From Bacillota bacterium (GTDB taxonomy: Bacteria; Bacillota; UBA4882; UBA8346), in NCBI GenBank assembly GCA_023426245.1, contig JAFABB010000037.1:1-64000 (forward strand): a stretch of DNA of 64,000 nt, given 5' to 3'. Below are positions 6,885 through 16,802 of the stretch, one piece after another. Below the pieces are notes generated by a model. It searched no databases and was not told the DNA's origin. It saw only the letters and a program-made list of their open reading frames with translations. The position numbers were made by a program, and so were the translations under genes. Within the stretch, counting starts at the first letter, position 1. Every line of letters begins with the position of its first letter.

Positions 6885-8060
6885 TTATGGCAAAAAGCTC
6901 ATCGGGTTTACGGGGGTTCCCTTGCGCCGCACTTCAAAGTGGACATGCGGCCCGGTGGCCAAACCGGTGCTTCCCGCTAAAGCAATGACTTGTCCTTGGG
7001 AAACTTTGTCCCCTTCTTTCACTAATAATCGAGAATTATGTCCGTAACAAGTGGCCAATCCGTTTCCATGGTCAATGGCAATAAAATTACCATACCCGCC
7101 TTGCCAGCCGCTTACGGCTACGACTCCGGCATCGGCGGCCCGAACTGAAGTGCCAGAAGAAACCGCTATGTCGATTCCGCTATGAAATATCTTTTTTTTC
7201 AGGATCGGGTGAAGGCGCCATCCAAAGGGTGATGAAATAGGCCCCCGCACCGGCCAAATAAACTTGCCGTTGCCCAAAGCCACCGGATTTGAATTTTGCT
7301 TCCGGCGCAGCTCCGCTTCAATCTGCCGTGAAGTCTCTTCAAACTCTTGGAGTGCTTTTTCAAGTTTACGCCGGTTTGATTGAATATTATTTAACTCCCG
7401 TTTGGTCGTTCCGACCTGGGCCGTTACTTTTTGTTGCTCTTTAGCCAGTTTATTTTGTAATTCCAGGGTTTGGTTATACTCCGATTCCACTTGGGTCTTT
7501 TTATTCTGAATCACCATCGTTTGCTGGCGAACTATGATCTGGGTTTGCTTGATATTATCAATTCGGCGCACGTTATCACGGATAAAAAAGCTGAGCATAT
7601 CGAATTTTGATACAAAATCAGCAAAATTGCTCGAGATAAATATTAAATCCCAATAAGTCTGCGGACCGCTCTTATAAATCGCAACCAAACGCCGGTTTAA
7701 CAAATCCCGTTGATCTTGCAGATTGGACTCCAGAATCTCAAAGTTACTTTGGAGTTTAAAAAGCTCGCGCCGAGTTGCGTTTACTTTATTCTCTGCAACT
7801 CCCAAAGCTTGTTTGGTTTGTTGGTAATTATCCTCCAATTGGCTCAGCTTTTGTTGTTGGGTCAGTAAATTATTTAATACCGATTTCTCCCGTTTTTTTT
7901 GGTTGGATATTTCTTGCCTTGTTTTTTGAATCATTTGTTTTAATGCGCCGGGATCGGTAATCGTGGCGCCTTCAACCGTTAAAGAGCGCGTACACAGAAA
8001 AACGTTGAACATCATGAAAATCAATACAAGTAAACCTAAGCATCGGTGAAATTGTTGCAT
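6885..8060 (-). CDS. M23 family murein hydrolase with coiled coil (EnvC-like)
   Basis: 391 residues. After an N-terminal signal or anchor helix (about 8-24) come two long coiled-coil blocks (about 35-130 and 170-255), then a LytM/M23 domain from about 268. The Zn-binding motifs are complete: HSGID and, near the end, HVHFE, so it may cleave peptidoglycan cross-links itself. The architecture matches EnvC/NlpD-type division hydrolases and many firmicute M23 enzymes. The ribosome-binding site before 8060 is weak (AGAGGTG at 12 nt). Confidence 0.85.
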   Translation of the reverse strand: MQQFHRCLGLLVLIFMMFNVFLCTRSLTVEGATITDPGALKQMIQKTRQEISNQKKREKSVLNNLLTQQQKLSQLEDNYQQTKQALGVAENKVNATRRELFKLQSNFEILESNLQDQRDLLNRRLVAIYKSGPQTYWDLIFISSNFADFVSKFDMLSFFIRDNVRRIDNIKQTQIIVRQQTMVIQNKKTQVESEYNQTLELQNKLAKEQQKVTAQVGTTKRELNNIQSNRRKLEKALQEFEETSRQIEAELRRKQNSNPVALGNGKFIWPVRGPISSPFGWRLHPILKKKIFHSGIDIAVSSGTSVRAADAGVVAVSGWQGGYGNFIAIDHGNGLATCYGHNSRLLVKEGDKVSQGQVIALAGSTGLATGPHVHFEVRRKGTPVNPMSFLP

Positions 8061-8368
8061 TAAAATGGGACACCTCTTGCAAGAATCATTCGTGATGAAC
8101 AGGATATATCCTTCAAAATAAATGGAAATATCGATCCATCCCTATGGTTGGGTCCAATAACTTTTTTGACTCTTGCCGGACAATCCAAACAATCTTACCG
8201 TTTTTTCACATTCCAAAGGCAGATAAAAATATTGTACAAATAATCGAGGCAATGCATGAAAAAAACCATAAAGACTACAGAAATATTTGCCGAATAATTA
8301 CATAGTAAGGGCAAGAATAATACTACCAAGATTTTAATCGATCTAAAATTTACAAGGAGGCGTCTATT
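8061..8368. other. Intergenic region between the M23 gene and hup
   Basis: An AT-rich region of about 300 nt with divergent flanking genes, so it should hold promoters for both. I see no clear -35/-10 pair, hairpin or repeat that I would defend. Confidence 0.4.
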
Positions 8369-8647
8369 TTGACCAAAACAGAACTCATCGAAAAGGTAGC
8401 CAAAGAAACCAAACTCACCAAAAAGGATTCCAACCAAGCCATTGATGCTATTATCAAAGCCATCAGCGGCGCGCTCGCCAAAGGCGACAAAGTAACTTTA
8501 GTTGGTTTCGGCAGTTTTGATGTGAGAAAACGGGCCGCCCGGAAGGGTCGCAACCCTCAAACCGGCAAGGAAATCAGTATTGCCGCCCGCAAAGTACCGG
8601 TATTCAAAGCCGGAAAAGCATTAAAAGATTCTGTAGGAAAAAAATGA
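8369..8647 (+). CDS. hup: HU family DNA-binding protein
   Basis: 92 residues starting at a TTG with AGGAGG 9 nt upstream. It is a full-length HU: N-terminal helices [11 protein letters not shown] and the dimer core. The DNA-binding arm carries the signature [21 protein letters not shown], with the Pro that intercalates DNA in RNPQTG. It acts as a nucleoid-bending homodimer. It is monocistronic, followed directly by a strong terminator. Confidence 0.95.
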   Translation: MTKTELIEKVAKETKLTKKDSNQAIDAIIKAISGALAKGDKVTLVGFGSFDVRKRAARKGRNPQTGKEISIAARKVPVFKAGKALKDSVGKK

Positions 8648-8655
8648 AAAAATTA

Positions 8656-8693
8656 ACCCGCCCTGGAATAAATAATAGGGCGGGTAATTTTTT
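8656..8693 (+). terminator. Terminator after hup
   Basis: Perfect 9-bp GC-rich stem ACCCGCCCT / AGGGCGGGT (12-nt loop) followed by AATTTTTT. It lies between convergent hup and the fucose operon, and the upstream A tract may let it serve the operon on the other strand as well. Confidence 0.85.
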
Positions 8694-8714
8694 AGTCCAC
8701 TCTCAATCTATCTT

Positions 8715-10031
8715 TCACAATGGAAAAGCCTTCTCAATTTCATCAATCTTAGGCTGGTCGATATTAACGATTTTCCCGATATTCCTTGCGGCCACAATCG
8801 TTTTCGCTGTATATTCCGCTACCTCGAGCCGGTCGAAAGCCTTTACCAAACTGTTGCCCGTGACAATTAGACAGTAATTTTCCATCATGGCGACAGGATT
8901 TTCTTTCGTCAATACCTTCAAATCCATCTTGGAAATATCCAATTGAAAGGGTACCCGCTGAACATTCCTTAATACAATATAGCTTTCGGGAATTGTCCTT
9001 GGATCAAACCATTCTTTGGTTACAGCAAAAGCCATGATACTCGGAGGAGTGGCATCGATAATGGAGGAAACTTCCGGATGGCTATCATAAATCAACTGAT
9101 GAAGTAAAACTGACAAACCGGGCATTTTCCCTGCTTCTCTTGATCCATCGTCCATCCGCACGATCTCATCGACATTTAAATATTTTCTATCAGCACCTAG
9201 GGGCGTGATAATGAATGAATTGGCTCCCAGGCGAATTGAAAAATTCCCTTGAGTACCGGCAATAAGTTTTTGATCATAAGCCCGGCGAAGAAAGGTACAC
9301 ATTTCTTTTCGAGCCTGCCGTTCCTCACTGCTGTGAGTCTGGGGAATAAATTCCGGTAAAGCGGCAACTGCTTCCTTCTGAAATTGGATTGCATTTTCAA
9401 TTTCCGCTTCTTTGAGTGAAAGTGGCTGGCCGATTTGACGGGCGTTGATTTCCATTTGAGCGCAAAATTCCAAGCTTTCAAAAATCATAAAGGCCCTGAA
9501 AATATCTTCGGCAGCCACGACCACCCCATGATTTTCCAGCATTACAATATTGACTCCGCTTTTAAAGGCAGTCGCAATTTTATTCCCCAGATCGGCACTT
9601 CCCGGTAGCCCATACTCAGCCATTTGAATAGGGCCGCAGACAAAATTAACTTCCGGAAGAAGGTTTGTCTGAGGTATTTTGCGAACCATGCTGAATGATA
9701 CCAATGCCGGCGGATGAGCGTGGACTATTGCTTTAATATCCGGCCGATTCCGATATATTGAGCGATGAAAAGGAAGCTCACACGAAGGTTGGTGTTTGCC
9801 AACCATTGTTCCGTCCGGTTTCACTCTCACAATGTCGGAACTGGTTAAGGAACCTTTGTCAATTCCGCCTGGTGTAATCCAAATATCACCGTTACTGTCC
9901 AGCATCGATAAATTACCGCCCGAAGTGGTCGTCATACCATAATGATAAATCCGATCCAACATCATCACCAATAGTTCAGCGGGGGGTAATAGCTGAATAT
10001 TCTTGGAACAAGGTTCAAATTGATAGCTCAT
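8715..10031 (-). CDS. Tandem class II aldolase, probable L-fuculose-1-phosphate aldolase
   Basis: 438 residues with two class II aldolase/adducin domains (about 15-215 and 235-430), where the usual FucA has one of about 215. The first domain has all Zn ligands: SCELPFH, HAHPP and ENHG. In the second the same places read DATPP and ENYC, so the histidines are lost and it should be catalytically dead. By context it cleaves L-fuculose-1-phosphate to dihydroxyacetone phosphate and lactaldehyde. It is the last gene of the fucose cluster, 37 nt after fucI. The second domain may serve oligomerisation or regulation. Confidence 0.85.
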   Translation of the reverse strand: MSYQFEPCSKNIQLLPPAELLVMMLDRIYHYGMTTTSGGNLSMLDSNGDIWITPGGIDKGSLTSSDIVRVKPDGTMVGKHQPSCELPFHRSIYRNRPDIKAIVHAHPPALVSFSMVRKIPQTNLLPEVNFVCGPIQMAEYGLPGSADLGNKIATAFKSGVNIVMLENHGVVVAAEDIFRAFMIFESLEFCAQMEINARQIGQPLSLKEAEIENAIQFQKEAVAALPEFIPQTHSSEERQARKEMCTFLRRAYDQKLIAGTQGNFSIRLGANSFIITPLGADRKYLNVDEIVRMDDGSREAGKMPGLSVLLHQLIYDSHPEVSSIIDATPPSIMAFAVTKEWFDPRTIPESYIVLRNVQRVPFQLDISKMDLKVLTKENPVAMMENYCLIVTGNSLVKAFDRLEVAEYTAKTIVAARNIGKIVNIDQPKIDEIEKAFPL

Positions 10032-10068
10032 GTCTTACCTCTCCGGCTTTAATTATTTTTTGAGTAAA

Positions 10069-11883
10069 TTATTTGCCATATAAAGGCCCGAAATTGGCGC
10101 AAGCCCGGAAATCAGCTCCTTGCGGTTCCATTGCTCCGAACATACCCCAAGCGCTGGGTCTGAAAATTCGTTCTTCCGGCACATTATGCATACTTACGGG
10201 AATTCTGAGCATGGATGCCAGCGTGATTAAATCTCCCCCGATATGTCCGTAACAGATAGCCCCATGGTTAGCACCCCAGCTGTTCATGACTGAATATACG
10301 TCTTTGAAGGGTCCTTCCCCATTTGTATTTGGAACAAACCAAGTAGTCGGCCAAGTAGGGTCAGTCCGCTTAACCAGCACATTATGGATTTCATCCGGAA
10401 GATCAATCGTGTATCCCTCGGCAATTTGCAATACCGGACCGAGTCCCTTCATCAGACAAATTCGCGACATAGTAACCGGCATGCCGCCCCGGGTGGTAAA
10501 TTCACTGGAATATCCGCCGCCTCTGAAATATCCCATATTCGCATAACGAAAACTGGTTGCACCAAGACATTTCTCCACCTCATCCGGAGTAATTTCCCAG
10601 TATGGTTTCATGGCCGGTTTACCATCCCGCGACTGTTGACCGGTACCGTCCAAACAAGTTGAACCGGAATTAATCAAATGAATAAATCCGTTTTGAGCCA
10701 TGCCGTTTAATTTTTTACCGGTAACCCGTTCAACCGCATCCGGGCTCCAATAAGTACGAACATCCGAGAAAATCTGGGCCGTATTGGTCAATAAGTGGCC
10801 GAAAAGCATCGGGATACCGTTCAAACAGTCATTCTCCGTTGCAACAATCAATGACTCCCGAATCCCGTTCCAATCAAAAGAAGAATTGAGGAGCGTTTCC
10901 AAAAAATCACCATTGGGAAAATGATCGGTCCATTGTCTTTGTCCTTGGAATCCCCCAGCGATTGCGTTATGTCCCAAAGCTTCCTCACCAAATCCCAGCT
11001 CCGCCAATTTGGGATTGCCAATCATTAAATCCCGAGCAATGATGGCCATTTTCACAACAAAGTCCCAGTCCTGAGCCTTCTTTGCCCCACTTGCCTGTTG
11101 ATTTGAGGAATTGAGATCCGATCCCTCTTTACAGTTCTCTTGGGTCCATTTTAAAGCCATTTCGTATTCCTTGGGATCATAAATCTTTTCATCCATCCGG
11201 CGGATAAATTCCGACAAATCGATTGATTCTGAACGCATTCCTAAATAATTTTCCAGAAAACCGGGATCGACAATCGAGCCGGCAATGCCCATGGAGATTC
11301 CTCCCATCGCCAAATAGGATTTGCCACGCATGGTAGCTACGGCCAGACCCGCTTTAGTGAATTGCAATAATTTTTCCCGTACATCCTGAGGTATGGTCAT
11401 ATCGGAGGCTTCTTGAACATCATGTCCATAAATTCCGAAAGCGGGCAACCCTTTTTGGTTATGGGCCGCCAATACCGCCGCTAAGTATACTGCTCCGGGG
11501 CGTTCAGTTCCGTTAAAACCCCATACTGCCTTGGGAATCAAAGGATCCATATCCATCGTTTCGGCGCCATAACACCAACAGGGAGTAACCGTTAACGATA
11601 CGCCCACTCCCTCCCTGGCAAATTTTTCGGCAGTCCGGGCTGCTTCCGCCACTCCACCGATACAAATATCGGCAATAACGCATTCCACCGGCAAGCCATT
11701 ACTATGCCTGAGATTGTCACTAATCAGCCTGGCGACAGCTTTCGCCATCCCCATCGTCTGATCCTCCAGGGACTCCCTGACCCCCCGCCTTCTTCCATCG
11801 ATTACAGGGCGAATTCCCACTTTCGCCATACTACCCTGCATTCTGTTGACAGGCTTTCCCTCTTTCAAATTATTCATTGCCAT
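10069..11883 (-). CDS. fucI: L-fucose isomerase
   Basis: 604 residues against about 590 in E. coli FucI. It converts L-fucose to L-fuculose using Mn2+ as a hexamer in the cytoplasm. Family blocks seen: the [19 protein letters not shown]-terminal region, the [12 protein letters not shown] block, and C-terminal segments typical of FucI ([31 protein letters not shown]). Start after AAGGAAGGGAG; a second ATG two codons later is as good. Lies 12 nt after the kinase gene and before the aldolase, so it is in the middle of the catabolic operon. Confidence 0.95.
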   Translation of the reverse strand: MAMNNLKEGKPVNRMQGSMAKVGIRPVIDGRRRGVRESLEDQTMGMAKAVARLISDNLRHSNGLPVECVIADICIGGVAEAARTAEKFAREGVGVSLTVTPCWCYGAETMDMDPLIPKAVWGFNGTERPGAVYLAAVLAAHNQKGLPAFGIYGHDVQEASDMTIPQDVREKLLQFTKAGLAVATMRGKSYLAMGGISMGIAGSIVDPGFLENYLGMRSESIDLSEFIRRMDEKIYDPKEYEMALKWTQENCKEGSDLNSSNQQASGAKKAQDWDFVVKMAIIARDLMIGNPKLAELGFGEEALGHNAIAGGFQGQRQWTDHFPNGDFLETLLNSSFDWNGIRESLIVATENDCLNGIPMLFGHLLTNTAQIFSDVRTYWSPDAVERVTGKKLNGMAQNGFIHLINSGSTCLDGTGQQSRDGKPAMKPYWEITPDEVEKCLGATSFRYANMGYFRGGGYSSEFTTRGGMPVTMSRICLMKGLGPVLQIAEGYTIDLPDEIHNVLVKRTDPTWPTTWFVPNTNGEGPFKDVYSVMNSWGANHGAICYGHIGGDLITLASMLRIPVSMHNVPEERIFRPSAWGMFGAMEPQGADFRACANFGPLYGK

Positions 11884-11895
11884 TTCTCCCTTCCT

Positions 11896-13374
11896 TTATT
11901 TGTTTTGAATAAGATGCAAATATCTTTGATAGGCGGATTCCAAATTGAATTCTCCCGGTGCGTATTCCCGGACCGTAAAAGATCGTTCAATAACCGACCG
12001 GGCATCTTGTCGCCCGTTTATAACACCGATACCGATTGCCTGAATCATTAAATTTCCTAAGGCGGTGGCCTCAACAGGACCGGCATTAACCCGTATTTGC
12101 AAAGCATCAGCCGTTAACTGCGCCAAAAATTCATCCTGTGAACCGCCTCCCACAATGTGCATCGATGGTAAAGGTTTACCGGTTAACCAATGCAACTTTT
12201 CTACGACATTCCGATATTCCATCGCCAAACTTTCATAAACACACCGGGCGATTTCGCCGACGGTTCCTGGAACTGTCTGCCCAGTCTCACGGCAATACTG
12301 CTGAATCTCAGTGACCATATTTTGCGGAGCAAAGAAACGCTGGTCATTCATATTCACTAACGGACCGGATGATTTCACTCCCCGGGCAGCCTCAGAAATG
12401 TTTCCAAAAGTTACATTGGAATCTTGAAGCAGCCAAATCCGCCGGCACTCTTGGAGCAGCCATAAAGCATTGATATTTTTAAACAACAATGCGGCATAAT
12501 CCGAGCCTCCTTCATTGGTTAAATCCAGTTTGCGGGCGGATATTGTAGTGACCGGTTCCGGGTTTTCCACTCCAAGTAAGGACCAAGTGCCACTGCTTAA
12601 AAAACCGGCGTTTGGTGAGGCAAGGGGAGCAGCCGCTATTGCGGATGCCGTATCATGGCCGGCAACCGCTACCACCGGAATCGGCCCACATCCAAGTTCA
12701 CTCTGTAAAGACTTGGTCAATACCCCCAAACGTGTTCCCGCAGGAATGATTGGCAGTAATTTTTCCGGGGGAAGTCCGATGGTCTCCATTAATTCCTTAT
12801 CCCATGAACGGGTTTTTATATTCATAAGTCCGGTCGTTGAAGCAATCGAAAATTCGGCTGCTTGTTCTCCGGTCAAAAGATAATTCAAAAGATCGGGCAT
12901 TAACAAAATTTTATCGGCAAGTTTCACCATTTCCGGCTGGCTATGGATATCATCGCCCAGTTGAAAAATAGTATTGAAACTCATAAACTGAACCCCGGAA
13001 CGTTCATAAAAATAATCTTCGCCATATTGTCGGACAAGGGAATTCATAACCGGTACAGTGCGCTGGTCACGGTAATGGTGTGGATTGGCTAACAGTCTGC
13101 CTCCTTTATCCAACAAACCGTAATCGACTCCCCAAGTATCGACTCCAATACTTGATATTTCAATACCTTTGGCAAGGGCTTTCCTAAGTCCATTCTTTAC
13201 TTCATGCCAAAGTCTTAAGATATCCCAATGGAAATGCTCATTCATCCAGACAGGCTCATTGGCAAAACGGTGAATTTCTTCCAAACGAATCCGTTCACCG
13301 TCAAAAGTACCCAAAATCGCCCGCCCACTGGACGCCCCAAAGTCAAAAGCCAGCAGATGAAGGTGGTTTTTCAC
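11896..13374 (-). CDS. FGGY sugar kinase, rhamnulokinase type, probably L-fuculokinase
   Basis: 492 residues, FGGY fold. The N-terminal phosphate loop FDFGASSGRAILG, the SIGVDTWGVDYGLLD block and NPHHYRDQRT match rhamnulokinase (RhaB). The C-terminal ADP-binding part has HIVGGGSQDEFLAQLTADAL. By sequence it is closer to RhaB than to FucK. The neighbours (fucI, fucU, LacI regulator, fucose-type transporter) argue that it phosphorylates L-fuculose; use of rhamnulose or both cannot be excluded. It follows the regulator by 40 nt and precedes fucI by 12 nt. Confidence 0.9.
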   Translation of the reverse strand: MKNHLHLLAFDFGASSGRAILGTFDGERIRLEEIHRFANEPVWMNEHFHWDILRLWHEVKNGLRKALAKGIEISSIGVDTWGVDYGLLDKGGRLLANPHHYRDQRTVPVMNSLVRQYGEDYFYERSGVQFMSFNTIFQLGDDIHSQPEMVKLADKILLMPDLLNYLLTGEQAAEFSIASTTGLMNIKTRSWDKELMETIGLPPEKLLPIIPAGTRLGVLTKSLQSELGCGPIPVVAVAGHDTASAIAAAPLASPNAGFLSSGTWSLLGVENPEPVTTISARKLDLTNEGGSDYAALLFKNINALWLLQECRRIWLLQDSNVTFGNISEAARGVKSSGPLVNMNDQRFFAPQNMVTEIQQYCRETGQTVPGTVGEIARCVYESLAMEYRNVVEKLHWLTGKPLPSMHIVGGGSQDEFLAQLTADALQIRVNAGPVEATALGNLMIQAIGIGVINGRQDARSVIERSFTVREYAPGEFNLESAYQRYLHLIQNK

Positions 13375-13414
13375 TATTTCCCCTCCTTTTTCAAGGCTTA
13401 GGCTGAATTAAAAA

Positions 13415-14422
13415 TCAACCTGATATTGTTCCGGTTGACTCCCGGATGATTAATTGCGGTTCCAAAATTACCTTTGCCGCAGGAGCCTTTTTTTGCTTCA
13501 TTTGACGCAACAAAAGATCAACAGCCATTTGACCCATGGTATAAACCGGTTGAATGATGCTTGTAAAAAAAGGATTGATGGTCGCACCGGTATCCGCGGC
13601 ATCAAAACAAACCACACTGATGTCCCGGGGAACCTCCAATTGCGCCTCACGCAAAGCTTTAACAACACCAATCGCCAGAAAGTTATTGGCCGCAAAAATA
13701 GCAGTCGGCCGGGGGCTAAGATCAAGTAGTGTCCTGGTTAATAAAAAACCACTTTCTTGATCCGGCTTCTCCCCCCAAAGAATCATTTTATCGTCGGTTG
13801 AGAGCCCGGCTTTTTGTTGCGCCGCCTTATAGCCCTTTAATCGTTGCCGGTAAACCGAAATCTCCGGAGATCCCGAAATCAGAGCGATCTTCCGGTGGCC
13901 CAATTCAATCAAGTAACGGACCAAATCCTCGGCCCCTTTCTCGTTATTGGAGCCGACATAATCAATTTGCAAGTCGTCAATTTCCCGATCTATCAATACT
14001 AAAGGAATCTCCCGTTTAATAATGGATTTCAAATTTTTACTCTGTGCAAAAACTGCATCCATAATTAAGCCGTCGACCCTGCGTTCCATGAAAGTTTGCA
14101 GATAAGTATATTCCTTGACGCTATTTTCATCCGTATTACCAAAGATTACCGCAAATCCATTTTCGTTGGCCTTATCCTCCACACCCCGGAGGAGCGTGGT
14201 AAAAAAATTGTTGGTGATATCCGGTACGATCACCGCCAACGTATTGGTCGTCTTCCTTACCAAATTACTGGCATTGCTATTGGGGATAAAATTGGCTTCT
14301 TTCAAAACCTGCTTGACCCGTTGGCGGGTTTCTTCTTGAACATAAGGATAATCATTGATTACTCTTGAAACCGTGGTAATTGAAACTCCCGCTTTTTTTG
14401 CCACATCATAGATAGTTATCAT
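13415..14422 (-). CDS. LacI family transcriptional regulator
   Basis: 335 residues from the second ATG (AAGGGG site; the first ATG is three bases earlier). N-terminal HTH: ITIYDVAKKAGVSITTVSRVIND, then the hinge helix (ASNLVR) and a periplasmic-binding-protein-like effector domain. Its gene lies between the transporter genes and the catabolic genes of the L-fucose locus, so fucose, fuculose or their phosphates are likely inducers. A 14-bp near-palindrome just upstream (14504-14517) fits LacI-family operators and may mediate autoregulation and control of the downstream genes. Confidence 0.9.
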   Translation of the reverse strand: MITIYDVAKKAGVSITTVSRVINDYPYVQEETRQRVKQVLKEANFIPNSNASNLVRKTTNTLAVIVPDITNNFFTTLLRGVEDKANENGFAVIFGNTDENSVKEYTYLQTFMERRVDGLIMDAVFAQSKNLKSIIKREIPLVLIDREIDDLQIDYVGSNNEKGAEDLVRYLIELGHRKIALISGSPEISVYRQRLKGYKAAQQKAGLSTDDKMILWGEKPDQESGFLLTRTLLDLSPRPTAIFAANNFLAIGVVKALREAQLEVPRDISVVCFDAADTGATINPFFTSIIQPVYTMGQMAVDLLLRQMKQKKAPAAKVILEPQLIIRESTGTISG

Positions 14423-14503
14423 CATAACCCCTTATGAAATCCATTTCAGATCTATTTTCAAATTTAACAGCGAAAATTCTCTTATATATTCATCAAAATC
14501 TAT

Positions 14504-14517
14504 TGAAAGCCCTTTCA
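14504..14517. promoter_or_regulatory. Candidate LacI-family operator
   Basis: TGAAAGCCCTTTCA: two 6-bp half-sites (TGAAAG / CTTTCA) in perfect inversion around CC, the usual size and symmetry of LacI/CcpA-type operators. It lies 80 bp before the LacI-family gene. Binding by that protein is inferred. Confidence 0.5.
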
Positions 14518-14620
14518 TAAAATATTCGTTCCCCTTTCAAAAATTCCTGCCAAATTAAATCCGATTATCCAGTTGATTTAAAAAAAACCACAGTTTCGGT
14601 TTATATCATTACTAAACTTA

Positions 14621-14657
14621 AAGACAGCGTACGTTTTACACGGACGCTGCCTTTTTG
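14621..14657 (-). terminator. Hairpin between the binding-protein and regulator genes
   Basis: An 11-bp stem with one mismatch (GGCAGCGTCCG / CGTACGCTGTC, read on the minus strand) lies 18 nt after the binding-protein stop, followed by a short, interrupted T run (TTTAAGTTT). It probably lowers or ends transcription between transporter and catabolic genes. On the plus strand it has a T5 tail. Confidence 0.55.
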
Positions 14658-14674
14658 GCATGACAATCGTAAGC

Positions 14675-15634
14675 TTACTGATACAAATTCACTTTAATTT
14701 TGGCATCGTCGATATTGCTTTTTTCATACCAATAAAAGCCGGTATCAATGACTTTGGGCAACTTCTGACCTTTAATGGCTTTTACCGCTGCTTGTACAGC
14801 TTCATAACCAATGCCGAGCGGGTTTTGGGTGATAGCGCCGGCCATTAATCCGGAACGAATGGCATCAAGTTGTAATTTACCTGAATCAAATCCCACCACC
14901 ACAATTTTACCCTTCTTATTCATTTCGTTAACCGCATTGATAACGCCAACCGCGGATCCTTCATTGGAGCCAAAGAAACCTTTTAAATTGGGATGAGCCT
15001 GCATAATAGCCTTGGCCAAATCGGTCGATTTAAGTTGATCGCCGCCGCCATATTGAAGATCGACGATCTTGATATTGGGGTATTTTCCTTTGATTCGGTT
15101 GACAAATCCGTCCCGTCGGTCGATTCCGGTGCGGCTGGTCTGATCATGAACAATCAACGCAATCTCGCCTTTGTTACCGATTAACTGAGCCATATGATCC
15201 GCTGCCAAAGCTGCGGCAGCAATATTATTTGTTGCACAGGTGGTAACAGGAACATCGCTGTCGACCCCCGAATCAAATCCAATCACCGGAATTTTATTAT
15301 TTTTAGCTTTTTCCAACAAAGGAATAACCGCTTTGCTGTCAAGAGCTGCCAGGCAAAGGGCTTGCGGGTTCTTATTCAGTGCAGTCTGAATCATATCGAT
15401 TTGTTTGTCAACCATCGATTCGAGTTCAGGGCCTTCAAAAGTAATCGTCACATTCAACTCTTTAGCGGCCTTTTCGGCTCCAGATTTAACAGCTTGCCAA
15501 AATTGATGCTGAAATCCCTTGGAAACAATCGGAATATAAATCTTGGTGTTTTCTGCTGCCAGTGCCAAACCACTTACCAATCCGATTATCAAAAACATCA
15601 TAACCATAGAAGCCATTCTTTGAATCTTCGTCAA
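14675..15634 (-). CDS. Sugar ABC transporter substrate-binding protein (ribose-type)
   Basis: 319 residues from the TTG at 15634, which has GGAGG at 8 nt; the frame extends upstream through a palindromic element and should not be used. The signal peptide is cleaved near LALAAEN and has no lipobox Cys, so the protein is a free periplasmic one, which is unusual for a monoderm firmicute. The rest is a Peripla_BP_4 fold with KGFFGSNEGSAVGVINAV and VGFDSG blocks. It delivers the sugar, by context L-fucose, to the permease encoded just upstream. Confidence 0.9.
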   Translation of the reverse strand: MTKIQRMASMVMMFLIIGLVSGLALAAENTKIYIPIVSKGFQHQFWQAVKSGAEKAAKELNVTITFEGPELESMVDKQIDMIQTALNKNPQALCLAALDSKAVIPLLEKAKNNKIPVIGFDSGVDSDVPVTTCATNNIAAAALAADHMAQLIGNKGEIALIVHDQTSRTGIDRRDGFVNRIKGKYPNIKIVDLQYGGGDQLKSTDLAKAIMQAHPNLKGFFGSNEGSAVGVINAVNEMNKKGKIVVVGFDSGKLQLDAIRSGLMAGAITQNPLGIGYEAVQAAVKAIKGQKLPKVIDTGFYWYEKSNIDDAKIKVNLYQ

Positions 15635-15666
15635 AACCAATCCCTCCTCTTTTTTGTTGTATTCCA

Positions 15667-15743
15667 GAGACTGTCCCAAAAGTTCGCTTACAGCTAATCC
15701 ATGCAGTTCGTAATTGATTTTGAAGCACTTTTGAAATCGTCTC
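15667..15743. repeat. Small palindromic element upstream of the binding-protein gene
   Basis: 77 bp with inverted ends: GAGACTGTCCCAAAAG on the left and, read inverted, GAGACGATTTCAAAAG on the right. The left end resembles insertion-sequence terminal repeats. It fills most of the gap between the permease and binding-protein genes and keeps an open frame in phase with the latter, which artificially lengthens that frame. Confidence 0.45.
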
Positions 15744-15755
15744 AAAATACCTGAC

Positions 15756-16751
15756 TTAAGCTATTTTCTTGCGGCGGCGAATAATGTCCATATATACAGC
15801 CAGAATCACAATGACGCCGATAATCACGGTCTGCCACTCTTGAGGAATGGACAAAATACGCAACCCGTTGGTTAAGACACTCATAATAAAGGCGCCGATG
15901 ACAGTTCCCAGGATTGTGCCCTCGCCGCCGCTAAGAGAAGCGCCGCCAATCACAGCCGCAGCAATAGCTTGCATTTCATACCCTGTTCCCAATGCCGGCT
16001 GAGCGGAATTAATCCGCGAAGACATCAAGATACCGGCTAAACCACTAAATCCACCACAAAGCGTATAGATAGCAACTTTCCAACCATTCACATTCACGCC
16101 GGACAGCCGGGTTGCTTCTTCATTGCTGCCCAACGCGAAAGTAAATCTCCCCAGAACCGTTTTGGTCAAAATTAAACCGGCAAGAATAGCGGCGCCAAAA
16201 AAGATAAGCACCGCATTGGGAATACCCAAAACCGAACCCATGGCGATTTTGTAATAAACGGGATTATCCACGAAATAAATCGGTTTGGTGCCGGAAATCA
16301 CCAGGGATAGTCCGGTGGTAACCATCATCATCCCTAAAGTAGCTATGAAAGGAGGCAATTTCATCCTGGAAATCAGCGAACCATTGATAAAGCCGCAAGT
16401 CGCTCCGGCCAAAATCCCACCGAACACCCCTATGGGAATGGGTAATTTCCAAAAAGTAATAAACACCCCGGTCATGACGGCTGAAAAGGTCATCGCCATC
16501 CCTACCGACAGATCAATCCCACCGGTGATAATGACGAAAGTACTACCTACCGCCAACACGCCATTTACGGCAGTAGAAAGTAAGATCCCCACAAAATTAT
16601 CAAAATTAAAAAAATTAGGAGATGCCAGCGAAAAGATAATAAACATCAGAATTAAACTTCCAAAAGCTAACAATTTTTGGGTTGCATCCGCACGAAATAT
16701 GGATTTCTTCGACACTTCTTGACTTTTCACGGTTACAGTCTGGTTTTCCAC
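15756..16751 (-). CDS. Sugar ABC transporter permease (RbsC type)
   Basis: 331 residues from the GTG at 16751, placed 8 nt after GAGGAGG; the frame's earlier start has no site. Eight to ten membrane helices. The family signatures are GGIDLSVG in the second third of the N-terminal half and AVIGGASLSGGEGTILGT near the C-terminal end, both typical of BPD_transp_2 (RbsC/XylH) permeases. It forms the inner-membrane channel with the ATPase encoded upstream, 51 nt away. By context the substrate is L-fucose. Confidence 0.9.
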   Translation of the reverse strand: MENQTVTVKSQEVSKKSIFRADATQKLLAFGSLILMFIIFSLASPNFFNFDNFVGILLSTAVNGVLAVGSTFVIITGGIDLSVGMAMTFSAVMTGVFITFWKLPIPIGVFGGILAGATCGFINGSLISRMKLPPFIATLGMMMVTTGLSLVISGTKPIYFVDNPVYYKIAMGSVLGIPNAVLIFFGAAILAGLILTKTVLGRFTFALGSNEEATRLSGVNVNGWKVAIYTLCGGFSGLAGILMSSRINSAQPALGTGYEMQAIAAAVIGGASLSGGEGTILGTVIGAFIMSVLTNGLRILSIPQEWQTVIIGVIVILAVYMDIIRRRKKIA

Positions 16752-16802
16752 TCCATGTGCCTCCTCAATATTGATTTCCAAAAAAACTCTCACTTTATTC
16801 CT

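Noticed and set aside
11704..12051. Plus-strand ORFs opposite fucI, the kinase and the regulator genes
   Set aside because: All overlap well-supported enzymes on the other strand and have no ribosome-binding sites or domains.
15635..15745. N-terminal extension of the fucose-type binding protein
   Set aside because: It translates a palindromic element and would bury the signal peptide; TTG at 15634 has GGAGG.
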